64,000 bases of DNA from Drosophila miranda (taxonomy: Eukaryota; Arthropoda; Insecta; Diptera; Drosophilidae): NCBI RefSeq assembly GCF_003369915.1, contig NC_046674.1, positions 27,407,657 through 27,471,656 on the forward strand. Direction: 5' to 3'. The notes under the pieces were generated by a model. It had not been told where the DNA came from and did not search any database. It saw only the letters and a list, made by a program, of their open reading frames with translations. A program made the position numbers and the translations under genes. The first letter of the stretch is position 1. Each line of letters opens with the position of its first letter. This document shows, in pieces, positions 42,919 through 56,100 of the stretch.

Positions 42919-45900
42919 CTATTGGCAGCGGCATCTGTCGCGCGGACAGTCCGACTCGTAATTGAGGCATTCGTCCATGCAGTAAGTGTCGGCACCTTCG
43001 CGTCCCGCCAGCTCCCCAATCGCCACGCATTCCTGACTGCAAAAACAAGTCAGGATTATGTTTCTGCGGTAGTCTGCGGTAGTCCGGGCATTCACTCGAT
43101 TCAAGGGCGCTACTTACGGACAGTGGCAGGCCTCCTCCGGACAATTGGGCGGATAGCGCAGGCAGTTGATCTCGCACCAGTGATCGATTCCAGGCAGCGT
43201 ACGGAATGCCGATGCCCCAATGCACTTTTGATCTCTGCAAGAAGATAGAACCAAAAGATTGAGCTAAAACATGAAGATTAGTGGAAGGCGGAAAGTCTAT
43301 CGAATGAGACATATCCATGGAATGTATGGATTTTCCAGTCTCTAAACGGGGAGGGTCCTTCTACTCCTTTTACTCTAAAACCGCTAAAATTGTGAAAGAG
43401 GGAATCTTCTCCAACTCCAAGACCAACATCTGGTCCGTAAAATGTAACGAAACTGTGGGATGAACGAGGCAATCCTATATTACTACTATATCAAGGAAAT
43501 ATCTGTCACTCATCCAGGAAACAACTGTCGTTTCTCATCTAGAGTCCGTCATAGTTGTCCGTTGTAGTTGTCGTTTTTCCAAAAATGCAAATCAAAATCT
43601 AGGAAAAAAAAATTAAACTTTTGCATTGCGTGCGCTTTTGGATGTCCAGCGGGAGGCAGCAGCGGAAGGGACGCAATCAGATGGAGAAGCAACGTCGACT
43701 GCCAGAGCTGCGCATTAACTACGGCAGTGGCCGCTCTGTCATTAACATGCGCGGTTCCAGAGCCATGGTCAAGATACAAACGCCCCGCACCGATATCGTG
43801 GTGAGGCATCGCAACTCCAATGCCGTTACCTCGCTGGACCATTGTCTCCCGATGTACAGCGGCTATGGTTACAATCTGGAGAGATGCTTCCTTAAGCCAT
43901 CGGTGCCGTCGGTGCCATCGATGGTGGGGCGCCCTCTGAAGCCGATTGGTCCCGGACAGACGCCTTCGGACATGGCGACGCCCGTGCAAAACCGAGATCG
44001 TGATAGATTTGAGTCCATCGTTTGCGAGGCACTGCCAAAGACGGTGTCTCGCAATAAGTTCCCCATGATCCAGAAGCTTAAGCTGAAGCTGAAGTCCAAG
44101 CTGAAGGGCAAGTCCAAGAACCAAAGCAAGGCCTAGAGGGCTGACCAACTGGAGGAAAGTTCAGGAAAACATCGGGGTAACACCACAGGCGGCAAGAAAA
44201 AAGCAATGCATTACAAAAAAAAATAAAACAAACACAAGAACAAGAACAAAAAACAGAAAAAAAGGCCTTGACTGGAAAAAAAAGCGGAGTTTGATTTTCA
44301 AAAATTCCTTCCTCCTAGAGCAGTAGCATCTATGATCTCATTTTATTGATAGAATCTTCGAGGTGTTCCGATTGTAAGATATCTTTAAAACTCCTGAAAC
44401 CGTAGACGTGTTGTGTACGAGCGGATGGGGAATACTTAATGGATCTTTTTGAGTTCCTTTAGCCCCTCTGTCGATTCTTTAAATATGAGTATGAGTCTGC
44501 AAGGATCGAGTTCCGTGTCTTTGAAATTGTGGATCCCACAGGGTTTTTGCCTATGTATCCGATCGTAAGAATTATTCGATTTCAATGATTCCCTAAATAT
44601 AGGTAGATAATGGCATTATGTATGAGTCTGCAAAGATCGATACCATAGGACTTTTACGATGATTTGCTTGGAATATATGTACATAGGTAAATAATATCAC
44701 TGTTTTTGAGTTTTGTGGTAGCTTTCTATTGTCTTATGAAAGCCAGATAATGGATGATCTCCATCTTTTGGATACTGACGGACGCATAAAAGTAAAGTCA
44801 TAGGTTGCCGTTTTGGTTAAATGTATGTGTTCCCAAATCAAAGACCTTAGACGTAACTTTTAAAGAAACCCCCATCCCCCCGGAATCCATCTAGCTCTCG
44901 GTTTGTTTTCTGTTTGTAACATTTGTATGTTTTGAGAGTGAAATTTCTCATTCTAACACTGATTTCGGTCTCGTAAGGAAGTTGTCGTCTGATATCCGGT
45001 CTATAATATATTTTTTCTATCATCGTAAAACAAAACAAAAACTAAAACTAAAAAAGTCAAAAGCTCAGCAGCTTTCAAAACACAGAAGCGTCGCGTAAGC
45101 CATCAAAGAAACAGTCACGTCACACAATTATCAACACCAAACACCAAGTGAACACATCCGAACGCAATCGCAGCGATGGGATCCCAAATGATGGAACGTA
45201 TTCGATTGCGGGAGTTGGCCGAGGCCCAGGCACGGGCCTGTCGGGTGCCGCTTCATCTGCAGCCGCAGATCGTGAATATGGGTGACCACACGGTGCAGTA
45301 TCCACCGACTGGTTAGTAGTTATGCAGCTTCCACGTTCCAAATTAGTTTGTGCTTATCCTTTGCTCTTTGGTCAGCCCAAATTCAAGGACGCTCGGGACG
45401 CAATCGTCGGCTGGTGACTGGCGTCCAAAGGACCACCCTCAGCGGCCGTGCTAATTACAGTCCATCTTCGGGTGAATCCAAGCAACTGGTGACGGCTCTC
45501 ACTTTAGCAGCAGCCAAAACTGCTGCAGCAGAGGCTGCGGCAAAGGCAGCGGCAGAGGCTGCGGCTCCACGTCCGGCTAAAGCTCCAGCCGGTGCCCAGA
45601 TGAGGAGGGAGTTTCTGACTCGAGTGGCAGGACTCGCCCGCCGAGGTCAGCCCCCTGTGACAAAGGCGAGCCAACTGAAGACCCCACTGGCTAGGCCAGT
45701 GCCCAACAAGAAGATGCCGCGCACTGAAGCTCGCAACCTGCGGGTGCTGGAGAATAGCACCGTCACCACAGGAGAAAATGGTGACACCGGCGCCCTGACC
45801 GATCAGAACAGTGGGACACATGCCCAAGGGTTGGCGGAGGTGTCAAGAACCAGCTTCACGTACTTTGGGGGGCCGGATGACGACGTCGACGACCTTTTGA

Positions 45901-48900
45901 CGGAACATCGCTTTCCCGCCAGACCCGCGGCCAGTCGTGGCTCCTTTCATTCCGACAAAGCCTACGATGCCGTTATCAATAGCACTGGTGATGAGACGCC
46001 TGCGCCCACGAGTAGCGACGTCCCAATTGCCTCGGCCTTGTTGGTCGCATCTGACCAAGCGGCCGTGGAGGCACTAACGGAGAGCTACCAGAAGCTGAAT
46101 GAGATGGTCGTAGAGCTCAACCCGTACGTGAACAGCTCAAAGGAGACCACTTACGAGCAGCTGGCAGCCGTGTCCTCCGTCCCCCCAAAGGACCAGAAGA
46201 AAATACCGAAGCCGTTAACTGCCCATCTGAAAAAGGAGCTCCAGACGCTGACATTGATGAACAGACGGATGCGGTCCAATCTTAAGGTCATCATCGGTCC
46301 GCTAGACCGCACTGAAGCAGGAGGCCCACCCCAGATACTCCCGAAACCCTCGACCAACACCATCACCGGCGGCAAGGCCAAAGAGGCCAAGGGCTACGAG
46401 TCCTCGAGCAGCTACTACACGCCATCCACCAGCTTCAGATCCATGCGCCCCAGTCTCAAGAAGAGTGTGGCCATCAGGAAAATAGAATACCGGCACGTTG
46501 AGAATAAGCCAATGATGATGCAGGAGCCTCGCATTATCGCCAAGGCCCAGTCGTTCGGCATGATCGAGGAGTACAATCTGCAGATGAATAGCATGATGGA
46601 AACAGAGAGTCCGAAGCCCGATCCAGCTACCGATCTAGATACCGATACCGATTCAGATGCCGAAATGGATCAGGGGATCCCACTGCTGCCTACTCCGGCT
46701 CCTGTTGCTGATTCCAATGCTGATTCTCGACGTGCTGGTGCTGCCGCCTACTCCGATCTAATACAAGAGATGAGCCCCTTGTGCCGCATCGTGTTCGAGA
46801 ACCTGGGCAAAAATTCCAGCTTGCTGTTGAGTCAGCTCCGTCCTCTGGTGAACGAGGCACGAGCCATCAACGACAAAGAAAAGGACAGCTTGGCTCGTTC
46901 CGTTTCCGACCTGGCGATGGGATCCATTCAATCGGCATCGACTGGCAGTTCGGACGCGGAGTCACCATTTTGCGAATTTTTGGCCTCATTGTATTCGGGG
47001 GCGACAAGCTTGACCTCCGATGGCATCCTTACCCCGTCGATGGTTTCCTGCTTGTCCACCACTGGCATCTCGACCCCGTCGATGGTGACATGCTTGACCC
47101 CAAATGGAGTCTCGACCCCGTCGATGGTGACATGCTTGACCTCCAATGGCAACTCGACGCAAGCGCCCGAGCATAAAGCCGACATTGGACTAACTCCGAA
47201 GATGGTGGAGCGCCTACTGGTGACGACGCTATCCTCTCTACACATTCCCACGCAGGTGCATTCCGGCACGCAGACAGAGATTCCCAGGGATCGGTCACCG
47301 CCAGCCACACCACGACGCTCTAGTCTCATGGCCAAGAATTGGAAGTCACGTTTGTTAGGGGGGCGCGCAAAGCTTTCAAAATTGCCGCCCCCTGAAATAC
47401 GTGCCTCGACGCAGCACCTGGTAGTCGATAACAAGGGTGTAGAGATTTTCAAAAAAGTCCTGGTGGGGACTTTACAGATGTTCCTGTTCATCATGCTGAT
47501 CTTGGTCTGTGTCTATCCGGAGATACGGTGCCTCAAGAGCTGACGTTCCACAATTTCCATGATTTTACTGATGATTCTTAAATGTTTTTTCAAAATTGTT
47601 GCGTATTGAAGAAGGCACTGGCTTATCAACGTTTCGTTTCAATGCGGTTATCAAAATTTTGTTTTTTAGTTTTCGTTTTTGCAGACCCACTCAAACAGAC
47701 ACTGGATCCAGAGCGACAGATCAATGTTAATAAATAAATTTCTTGTGTACTGAATCGTATTGAATACGGGCCATCCCAGAGAAGCGAAAACCAAGAGCTG
47801 CGAATCGGCTATGCCCGAAACAGAAAACAATATAAATCCGAATTATATATGTTTTATGTTTATTCAAGCATTTATTTATATACAGCAAGTGTGTCTATGA
47901 GTATATGTAAAATGTATATTGTGTGTGTGTGTGTGTTTTGGAAACCATAACCGTTTTTGCTTAATATTTAGTAGACTCGCATTTACCTTTACCCGTTTCG
48001 GATGCCACTCTAGCCCCGGTTCGTGGCGCGAAGAACAGAACTTTGGAATCGGGTAAGTTGTCTATGCGGGTACCGGGTACCGGGTATATGCGGGTAAGCT
48101 GTGTATCGGGTAGCATTTAGCAGGTAGTAAGCGGTTAAGCGTGGGCTCGTTTGCGCGCATGCCGCGTGGCATTGCTAAAAACCAAAGCAAGAGTTAGAAT
48201 TGTCTTCTCAAATGGCAGATTTTCAAGGAGAAGAAAACGGCGAAACGGTTAGAGTCAGTAGAAACGGTTATGAATAAGGAATCAGCATCGTGTTGGGGAT
48301 AGTAGAGACAAGGATAGCAAGGATAGCCAATCGGCAATGAAACGGGTAAAAAAAAAATTAAATATATTCAAAAAAAAACCAGAAAGAGGAACTAAAAGGA
48401 GTGGAGTAAAATAATTGTTAAATTATAAGGAAACAATTAATATTAAAATCAAGTACCGTTACTTATTATTAAGTTTTATTTTAAATATCACACAATATCA
48501 CACGATCAAAAATAGAGCACAACGCAAAATTTAATACTTTTTTAAAAATACCATTTTTTTACACTGATTTTTAATTTTTTTTTATGGAAACGTTTTGAGA
48601 ATGTCTCAAATAGTAAGGAATGTATTCTCAACTCTCATTTTTTCTCAACTACCTATTATCTTTTAAAAGGAAAAAGGAAGGAAGGAAATTATTATTATCA
48701 CCGAAGAACATGCTTAAAAGGGATAATTATAGGGATAGGTTATACCTAGAGTAGTTTACCGGTATATCTAATACTGCTGTGCGGCTATTCTGAATAGTTA
48801 CGAAAATAAAAAATTGTCATTATGTAGGGTCCCTGATTAAAATAATAAAGATAAAGTCGAGAGGAAGCGAAATAGTATGGAATCGGTAAGGAAATGAATT

Positions 48901-50121
48901 CCTGTAAGAAATGGTTATGAATTGATAGAATGGGAGCTGAGGCAAACGAGAGCTCGAAGAAGCGGTAATACAAATAAATCAAGTTTGAAATCAGAAGAAA
49001 TAAAAATAAATAAAAGTTAAGGAAAGACAAACAATAGATAAAGAGGTGGCTAAGAAGTAAAACAGTTAAAGAAAGCGTACTACCGAATCGATTAATGAAA
49101 TGGTTGCTTCCGAACCGGTTACAATATCTAGCCGGAACATTTTCCCCCGCATCCCCGCACCGTATACCGTATACCGTACACCGTACACCGTACTCACCGC
49201 ACAATCAAAGGGAAGACATTGTTGTCCTCGGGCGCCCGATAGTCCCGATAGTAGAGCAGATATGGTGATTTGTTATTAACAAAAATGGGCGGCACACCAC
49301 CGCCAGTGTTCGAAATGATGGCTATATCGGCACAATTCCTGAATGTCTCTGTGCAATGGAGGACATAGGGGGGTTGGATATTGTGGGTTTACAGATGAGA
49401 CACGGGCAAGAGAAAGAACTCTATCTTTGGCAACTTACCTGCCTTGCCGCAGCCGACGGCCTCGGTGCCATTGGCACAGGTGCCCCACATATTGGCCGTG
49501 TAGTATGTCCACTGGAGGACGCACTGGGTGCAGGTGACATAGGCCGGCAGCCTGACACGGTAGCGGAAGATGTCCTTTTTTTTGGCATCGCGCGGTATAA
49601 GGTAGCGGTGCTCCCGACTGCCGGAGATCAGTAGGGGATAGCGGTCGAAGCACTCCTGGGTGGCCTCCTGTCGCGGATTGTTGTTAGGGCAGAGGAACAT
49701 CTCGAAGCGGCCGTAATGGTTGGCCGTCAGCTCCACTTCCACCTCGATCTCCTGGCCGGAGGTGTAGTACCTCGAGATGATGCCCTTGGCGAACTCCCCG
49801 CCCGCTTCGTGTGGGCGCGGCGACTTCACGTGATAGGCATCCCCACAGACGCCGCAGCGGCCGCTGTTCTGCTCCCACTGCACCGCATATCCGCCGCAAA
49901 AGAGCTCGTTGTCGTTGTAGTTCACGGGATTGGGATACCCAAAGCGCCACATGGCATTACGCGCCGGAGGATCCATTAGGCGGCCGTGCCCCAGCACCGA
50001 ACCAACGCCGAGCAGCAGCAGCTGAAAAACATGGGAGGGATATTGGACAGACATATGTAGGTTCGGTCACTAACTCTATTGGCCAAAAACCACTTACCAG
50101 AACCACTCGGAGCGTGCTCAT
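42919..50121 (-). CDS. AA15 lytic polysaccharide monooxygenase (chitin-active type) with C-terminal Cys-rich repeats
   Basis: Exons 50121-50098, 50021-49439, 49348-49198, 43234-43118 and 43036-42919 (leftward) join in phase to about 330 aa. The signal peptide (MSTLRVVL-LLLLGVGSVLG) is followed directly by mature His (HGRLMDPPARNAMWR), the first copper-brace residue. The second His is in TANHYGRFEMFLC and the axial region in RNCADIAI. Cys pairs and CGVCGDAYH are AA15-typical. The last two exons encode two Cys-rich modules (CIGASAF, WCEINCLRYPPNCPEEACHC and CVAIGEL, YCMDECLNYESDCPRDRCRC). I recall that several insect AA15 proteins end in such modules, which supports joining them across the 5963-bp third intron. 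The enzyme should cleave chitin or another polysaccharide outside the cell. Possibly CG15786-like. Confidence 0.85.
43642..44136 (+). CDS. Unknown small basic protein nested in the LPMO intron, YGN motif
   Basis: A 164-aa open frame, MSSGRQQRKGRNQMEK, lying antisense within the large LPMO intron. Residues about 24-42 hold LRINYGSGRSVINMRGSRA, a variant of the YG[NS]xxSxxN[LM]xR motif. The middle is hydrophobic and Pro-rich, and the C terminus is Lys-rich (KLKLKLKSKLKGKSKNQSKA). No domain is recognised. Intronless, nested and basic features fit a testis-type gene. It lies 408 bp beyond the LPMO fourth exon. Confidence 0.65.
   Translation: MSSGRQQRKGRNQMEKQRRLPELRINYGSGRSVINMRGSRAMVKIQTPRTDIVVRHRNSNAVTSLDHCLPMYSGYGYNLERCFLKPSVPSVPSMVGRPLKPIGPGQTPSDMATPVQNRDRDRFESIVCEALPKTVSRNKFPMIQKLKLKLKSKLKGKSKNQSKA
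44137..45175. other. LPMO intron DNA between the two nested genes
   Basis: AT-rich, with an A-rich tract (about 44210-44280) that may contain the 3' end of the first nested gene (AATAAA at about 44222). No further exon is seen. Confidence 0.5.
45176..47543 (+). CDS. Unknown 767-aa protein with C-terminal membrane anchor, nested in LPMO intron
   Basis: Exons 45176-45311 and 45376-47543 join in phase (intron 64 bp, GTTAGT donor, TCAG acceptor). The N terminus is MGSQMMERIRLRELAEAQAR. An Ala-rich helix (about residues 77-105), long disordered Ser/Thr/Pro stretches, a 14-residue tandem repeat (STPSMVTCLTPNGV and variants) and a hydrophobic segment VLVGTLQMFLFIMLILVCV about 10 residues from the end follow. 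The last feature suggests a tail-anchored protein facing the cytosol. It is transcribed opposite to the host LPMO gene. No family is recognised; it may be a fast-evolving male-germline gene. Confidence 0.78.
47010..47160 (+). repeat. 42-bp coding tandem repeat in the nested membrane-anchored protein gene
   Basis: About three and a half units of 42 bp encode L-x-x-x-G-[IV]-[SL]-TPSMV-[ST]-C. The core CCCGTCGATGGTGACATGCT is identical in two units, so the expansion is recent. Confidence 0.85.
47544..49197. other. LPMO intron, 5' part, with simple repeats
   Basis: No exon seen. It includes a GT run (about 47922), CGGGTACCGGGTA-type repeats (about 48067-48120) and a 7-bp CCGTAYA array (about 49160-49191) ending just inside the LPMO intron-3 donor. 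Confidence 0.55.
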
Positions 50122-53100
50122 TGTGAAGCCCGACCCAACTGTCAACTGTCGCCGCATCTCCTGCCAAGAAAAAAGAATTTAATGAAATGCGGATTCAGTT
50201 TCAGATATCAGACATCAGACATAGGGCCTGAAATCGAATGCATTCCCTTGAAATGGGTTCTTGGAGACAACAGTGGAACGAGGACTAGAGGAATGACGAC
50301 TAAGGACTGTAGTCCTTATGGCTTATATTTTGGGACTTTTCGGGACACGGAAACCATTGAACTCCGCTGAAACCAAATGAATTTCTAAATGTCAAAAATA
50401 GCTCAGAATATCAGAGGGAATCAGTCGGAATTGATGATAGTCGAAGCATGAGGGACGTTACCTCAAGATAAAAGTGCTCTAAGCGGCACTTCTGAATGGA
50501 AACTCAGCGGAGAATTGTCTCTTGCAGATGGGCCATCTTCAAGGAATAAGATAAACTGAAGAACACAATAATGAATGATGGGATTCTGAGTTGATTGTAA
50601 GTCCCAAAGAAATAACCGTAAACACACTTGGGAAGACCATGGCCATTGCCATTAAAGAGTGAACAAATTAATTCCGAATTTCCAGTCTTTTACAGAAACT
50701 CCCTCAGCAGGTTTTCTATTAATTGCTTTCCCCCATCGAATGTAAATTTGATTTTGCAATTACCGTTGAAAAGCTGCTCTTGATTTTCCCTGCGGAATTA
50801 TCTGAACACCCGAAACCTCCACCTCTTGCACCACTGTCTCTGTATCTGTATCTGTGTCTGTGTCTGCGCCTGTCTCTGTATAATGCCTGCAAGGACGTCC
50901 ACCTGATCCGCTTTCCGACTTTATGGCTGTGTGCCCTTTATAAATAAATTTACAAAACAGCAACACACCAACAACCAGACGGAATCCAGACAGACGGATA
51001 AATACTCGTATGTATTTATATTTGCTACGTTTTTTGTTTTCTTTTTTTTTGTTTAAATATGATTTTTTTTTTCATACCCTTTGGGGCTTATCTTTTATGT
51101 TAAACATGTTTGCTGGCGCAAAGAAAAGTAATCAAGAGAGAAGGATTAGCAAAGGACCGAGTTGGTAGATACCCTGCTTACCCTGATCAATTTTTTTGGG
51201 AGCTGTAGAGGCAGATGTTCAATAGAAAGACTTGGATTTTGAGGGGAACTACTGATAATATTTATGGGGAACACTTTAACTTTGACTTTTTCATACCGTA
51301 ACGGGGATATACTGGTAATCTCATTAATGCTTAAATGTAGCCATCCGATCCGAGGGGTTCCAGCCGTCTGTGCCATGAAAAGCTGAGAGACAAACTGCAA
51401 AACAAAAGTACTCCTACGATCCTAAACGCGGATATTAATTGAGTTCTGTAGGGCATACTATACTCCTTCTTCGCAGCATGGACAAGACCCAGGCCCACCT
51501 TTAAAGTGTATTAAAAACTGTCAATAGCTGCACGGTATTCTGTCTTCGGTTTTTTCTTTTCTTTTTTTTTTTCAATTTTAAACAACATTTTTAATGGCAT
51601 CATCTAGTTTACGCACACAACAGCACAAGAGGAATCGGAGCTGTCTCTGGATCTGGAGCTGAAACTGAGACTAATGCTGAGGCTGAGGCTGGGGCTGAGG
51701 CTGGGGGGCTCCAATGCATAAACGGGTTTCCAACTCCGGCACTTGAACCCGGTCCGGCCCCCTCCGACCACAAAAAGGCAACAACACAGAAGCTTTTGGG
51801 GGCTAAAAATATATATCCAGATGCTCTCTCTCTTTCTCTCTCTCTCGCGACTTCGAATCTCATTAAATGTCCAAGTGTGGTTTTATTTATTTGCTTATTT
51901 ACGTTTCTTCCCTCCCCGAACCCACGAAGCATGGGCATGTCCAATGTCCCCACTCTACCAAATTGGCTAGCAAACACATTGATTTCTTGGCCAAGAATTC
52001 AGAATATATGCAAAAATTTAGATATTTTAGCAAATATTATGTTGTTTTTCTCAATGGCCATTGACTTTCGAGGCTTTCGAGTGACAGGCGAGATGAGCCA
52101 CAAGGTGCGTTTGTGGAGCATAAGAGATGGGGAGTGGATACTGCGACTTGGACTTAATTTGAGTCGGCATCGAGGTGGCAAGAAAGGCTGCTTTTGTTAT
52201 GACTAAATGGAGTATGTTTCAGTATTTCATATGATATTCGAAATACGTATCTTGGATGATCAGATGCTTGAAAAACGGCAATTAACAAACCTTATGGCGT
52301 ATAAAACACTTCGCCGTGACCTTTGTGTTCAGAGTAATGAATCCCTTTTTTTCTAGCAATCCTTACTGAAAATACATAAAAATGTCTATCTCTATTTTTC
52401 GCTAGCCTAGCCCGTCAATCTTCAATATTTGCATTGGAAATCTGTACCGAAATTCTGCTCGCTTTTAATGGCGGCAAAAGTTAAAGACTCGAGGCATGGG
52501 TGGAGAAAAGAGCAAACTCAGGTCTTTGGCTGCGGAGCTCAAGTTTCGCCAAGTGATTAAGCACTGCTTGGCGGTTAATTAGGAGCTTAGTGCAGGTGTT
52601 AAATGCAACAACAACCTGCCACCCGGCTTTGCCACCTACAAGCAACCACTCGAGAGTAAGGTTTGTTGCCTTTGCCCCTTGCCCCATGGCCCATGCCCAT
52701 GCTTATGCGCCCTGTCCTGCCCTGGCACCAGCGACGTAATTAGGCATGAGTGTTGGGTTTTTAATTGGGGCCCAGAAATCAATAAGGCAGCTGGAAGGCT
52801 GGCAGGCTGACAGGCAGGCCTGGGTCGCGACTGTGTTAAATGAGCGTGCAACATGCAATATTCCACGACAGCGGCAAAAAACGATTAATGGGCGCCCCCA
52901 AAAAGAGATGCAAACACACACCAAAGCCGAAATGGCGTCCTTGTGGATGAAACAGAGGGAAAAAGTACAAAAAACACTACAAAAATAAACAGCAACAGCA
53001 ACAACAACTACAACAATCAACATGCAATTACAACAACTGGCAATAACCAACAGCGTTTATCATAATTGTAAAGCAGGAGAATGTGACAGCAGCGGGAGGG

Positions 53101-56100
53101 CTGGGGTCCGTTTCTCGAAATGAAAATGTACGAAATTTGGGACCTCTGGTCGTCGGGCCTCTGATAAATTGAAAATCATGACAGAAATTAAGTTGTAAAT
53201 TAACCAAATTGTTGAAGTCCAAAAAAAAAACCGAAGGAAGTTGAACGTGTAAAGGGGAGACCGCGATCCAGAAGAAGCGCCACCAGCGTGGATGTGTGGA
53301 GGTAGCCCCTGTCTTTCGCATGTGGCTATTTAATGTTCGATTCCATTGCGCAATTCCCGCCAATCCCCACACGAGTACTCGCATTAATAAAGTGCATAGC
53401 AGACAGCGACCGAAAAAAGGTAATAAATGTATCACCTTATGCAATCGATGTCTTGTCGTCTTTTTTTGGCTGGCTGTCTGGGGGGGCGTGACCGGGTCCG
53501 AAATAATCGAGCCAATAAAGATGTCCACTCGGCTCGTAATGAGTGGTGTCAAAAGTCGTGCAGAGAAGGACCATGGAGACGCCCACAACACTATTAAAAA
53601 TTCCCCACACACCATTGACTTTTCAGATGTTACATTTTTCTATGGAAATCCAAAGATAGTGAAGGCTAAGATAAGACATACATAAGTCCGTACTATATGG
53701 CAACTGAGTGCGGGAGTATCGTGATGCCAATGCGATCTTTCTGTTTCTTTTCTTTGGGGCTGCATGACACAAAAGATGTTCGGTTCTTCATTTATGTTTC
53801 GATCACATCAATAATTGAACAAGAAACCCAGCTACGTGTATTATTTCCTCCGTTTTCTATTGTATGATTTATATATGGCATGGCGCCATATATACGGATA
53901 CAAATAGATTGAAATACATATATGTACGTGTGTACGAGTATGCTGATGTGGAGAAGCCCACACACAACAGCAAAACTGGTCTCGAATTTTGGGCGACAGA
54001 AATAAATCAGGAATAATGATATTGATACGCATAATAATGATAATCATCATTGCTGTCATCAGTTTTTGCACCAGTCACGATTCTGTAAGCTCCAGGCATG
54101 ACAGAACGAACGAATGAACGAACGAACGTTCATCCAAGTATAATACCCTTTGGAGGTCACACTCTTAAGTCTTTAGAAATTATTCAACTGATTTGCAAAT
54201 GGGAATGGCATCGAATGGAAATCGAAAAAATCTATTAACGAACCGCAGAGCACTAATTGGTTTGGGTTCTCCCTCACGCTTCTTCCATCTTGCAGCGAAG
54301 TGGTTCTGTTCTGGAATTGGCACAAAGAAATAAATCTCCCACGAAATCTGTTTACAGAAACTGTGTGTGTCTTCTTTTGTGGAGCTAACCGTTTTGTAGT
54401 GGCTAATGGCTTTTTGATAAGTCCATTTTATAAGTTCATAAATAAATTAACCATAAATAAACAAGCAAAAACATAAACAGACTTGTAAGTGTCTCTGTCA
54501 AGTCAACTCCCGAGCAAGAATCGTCATGGATGGATAGCTCGAGGCTGTATTTAGTGTACGGCTCGACGCATGGGTCTCGGTCTCCTCACGGATGCCACTC
54601 ACGTAGAAGTGTCTTTGAACAAGTCCCAGCAAACATGCGTAAATTTTATATTCAAAGAGAAGACTTCGCTTTGCTTCAGTTCGATTGTCGATCGATCGGT
54701 CGATCAATGGCCAATTCTTTCAAGGCAAGAAAAATGTGTCAATGTGTCAACTGGAATACGGATTTCTGGCTCCCCCGAAAACCGCAAATGAATCTTTGCC
54801 GTCTTTGCCAAACAAATGGCCCAATTACTGGCTTAGAATCGTATGCATGTATACATACATATGTATGTATGTACGGTTTCAGTTAGAACTTAAGCTAAAT
54901 TTCCAGTTTTTTGTTTGAGGCATCGCTGAGATATTTCCGTTTTGAAATTTCTTTTGTTTTGTGCCACGAGAGACCACAATTTATGGCACGACAGGGCGTG
55001 AGAACAAGCGTGCCAGTCTACCAGTCTACCAGTCTCCCGGTATCGTCTCCTCTCGCTACTCTTGACCCGACGTGACGTCTGGAACTGGCTTTGGCATCCT
55101 TGGCGCTTTTGGCATTTAAAGAGTGTTAATCGAAAGCGAAAACTCCGACGGGAGGGAGGGTCAGTAAACCAAGCCGGCTTAACGGCCCAACAGTGAAGGT
55201 CAGCAGTGAGCGGAGGAGATCGGTATCCCGATCCCCACTGCAGATGGCACATGAAACCTTCACAGATCTATTTTTGCATGGCAATGGCGCTCGAAAGTAT
55301 GCATCGAACAAACTGGGGCTTTCCTTGAACTTGAATAGTTTTTCCCCACTTCTGGGTGACCCATCCGGTGATAGAAAGTTGTATCGAAAACGACATTGAC
55401 GTTTTCTTGCGCAACAACAAACAGAAACTTTTGCTTTCTTTCCTTTTGCACAACATTCCATACCACAACTCCACAAATGGAGAACCCCCAACGTGATGTA
55501 CATAATATATCTACATAAAATCGTATAAAGTGTATATATATTATATGTGCATTCATGGCTAAACGAAAAATGATTTCTGGCCAAGTGATTTTGAGTCATT
55601 GCAAACAGCGCTTTTTGTTCGGTGTGTGGAATCAATTACTCAGAGGGGCACGTTAAAAGAGAGCCTCATTGAAATGCACAAATGCCACGCCGTGCCGTGG
55701 CATGGGGCACATAAAATTCCCCAATTCCCTGGCATAGCGGGTTCTATTAACTGCACATTGTACGAAGTACGAGTGCGAGTGCGAGTACCCTGACCATTCC
55801 ACGAAGGCCTCCTCCCCTCTTTAGTATGCCGATCGGGTAGCACTTCAATTGGCTCTCGACGAAACCCCAAACAGCCAGAGATTTCGGGGTTAATTCGATT
55901 ATTTGAATGACGGCAGAACCAAACGTATCGTACCGTGAATTCTGGAATTCCTTGGCAGGTGCACTTTTCAGAATTGAATTTCGTTTGGGTGTAAATGTCG
56001 CTGAACCTCGCGGAGTACCATATTTTCGGAACAAAAATGCTTCTCTTATTTTGATCAGAATTTATATGAAACTTTTGTTTATTGCTCTCCCGCATAATTT

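Noticed and set aside
55126-55635. 169-aa minus-strand frame
   Set aside because: No recognisable domain, atypical composition, no ATG context or splice structure; likely chance.
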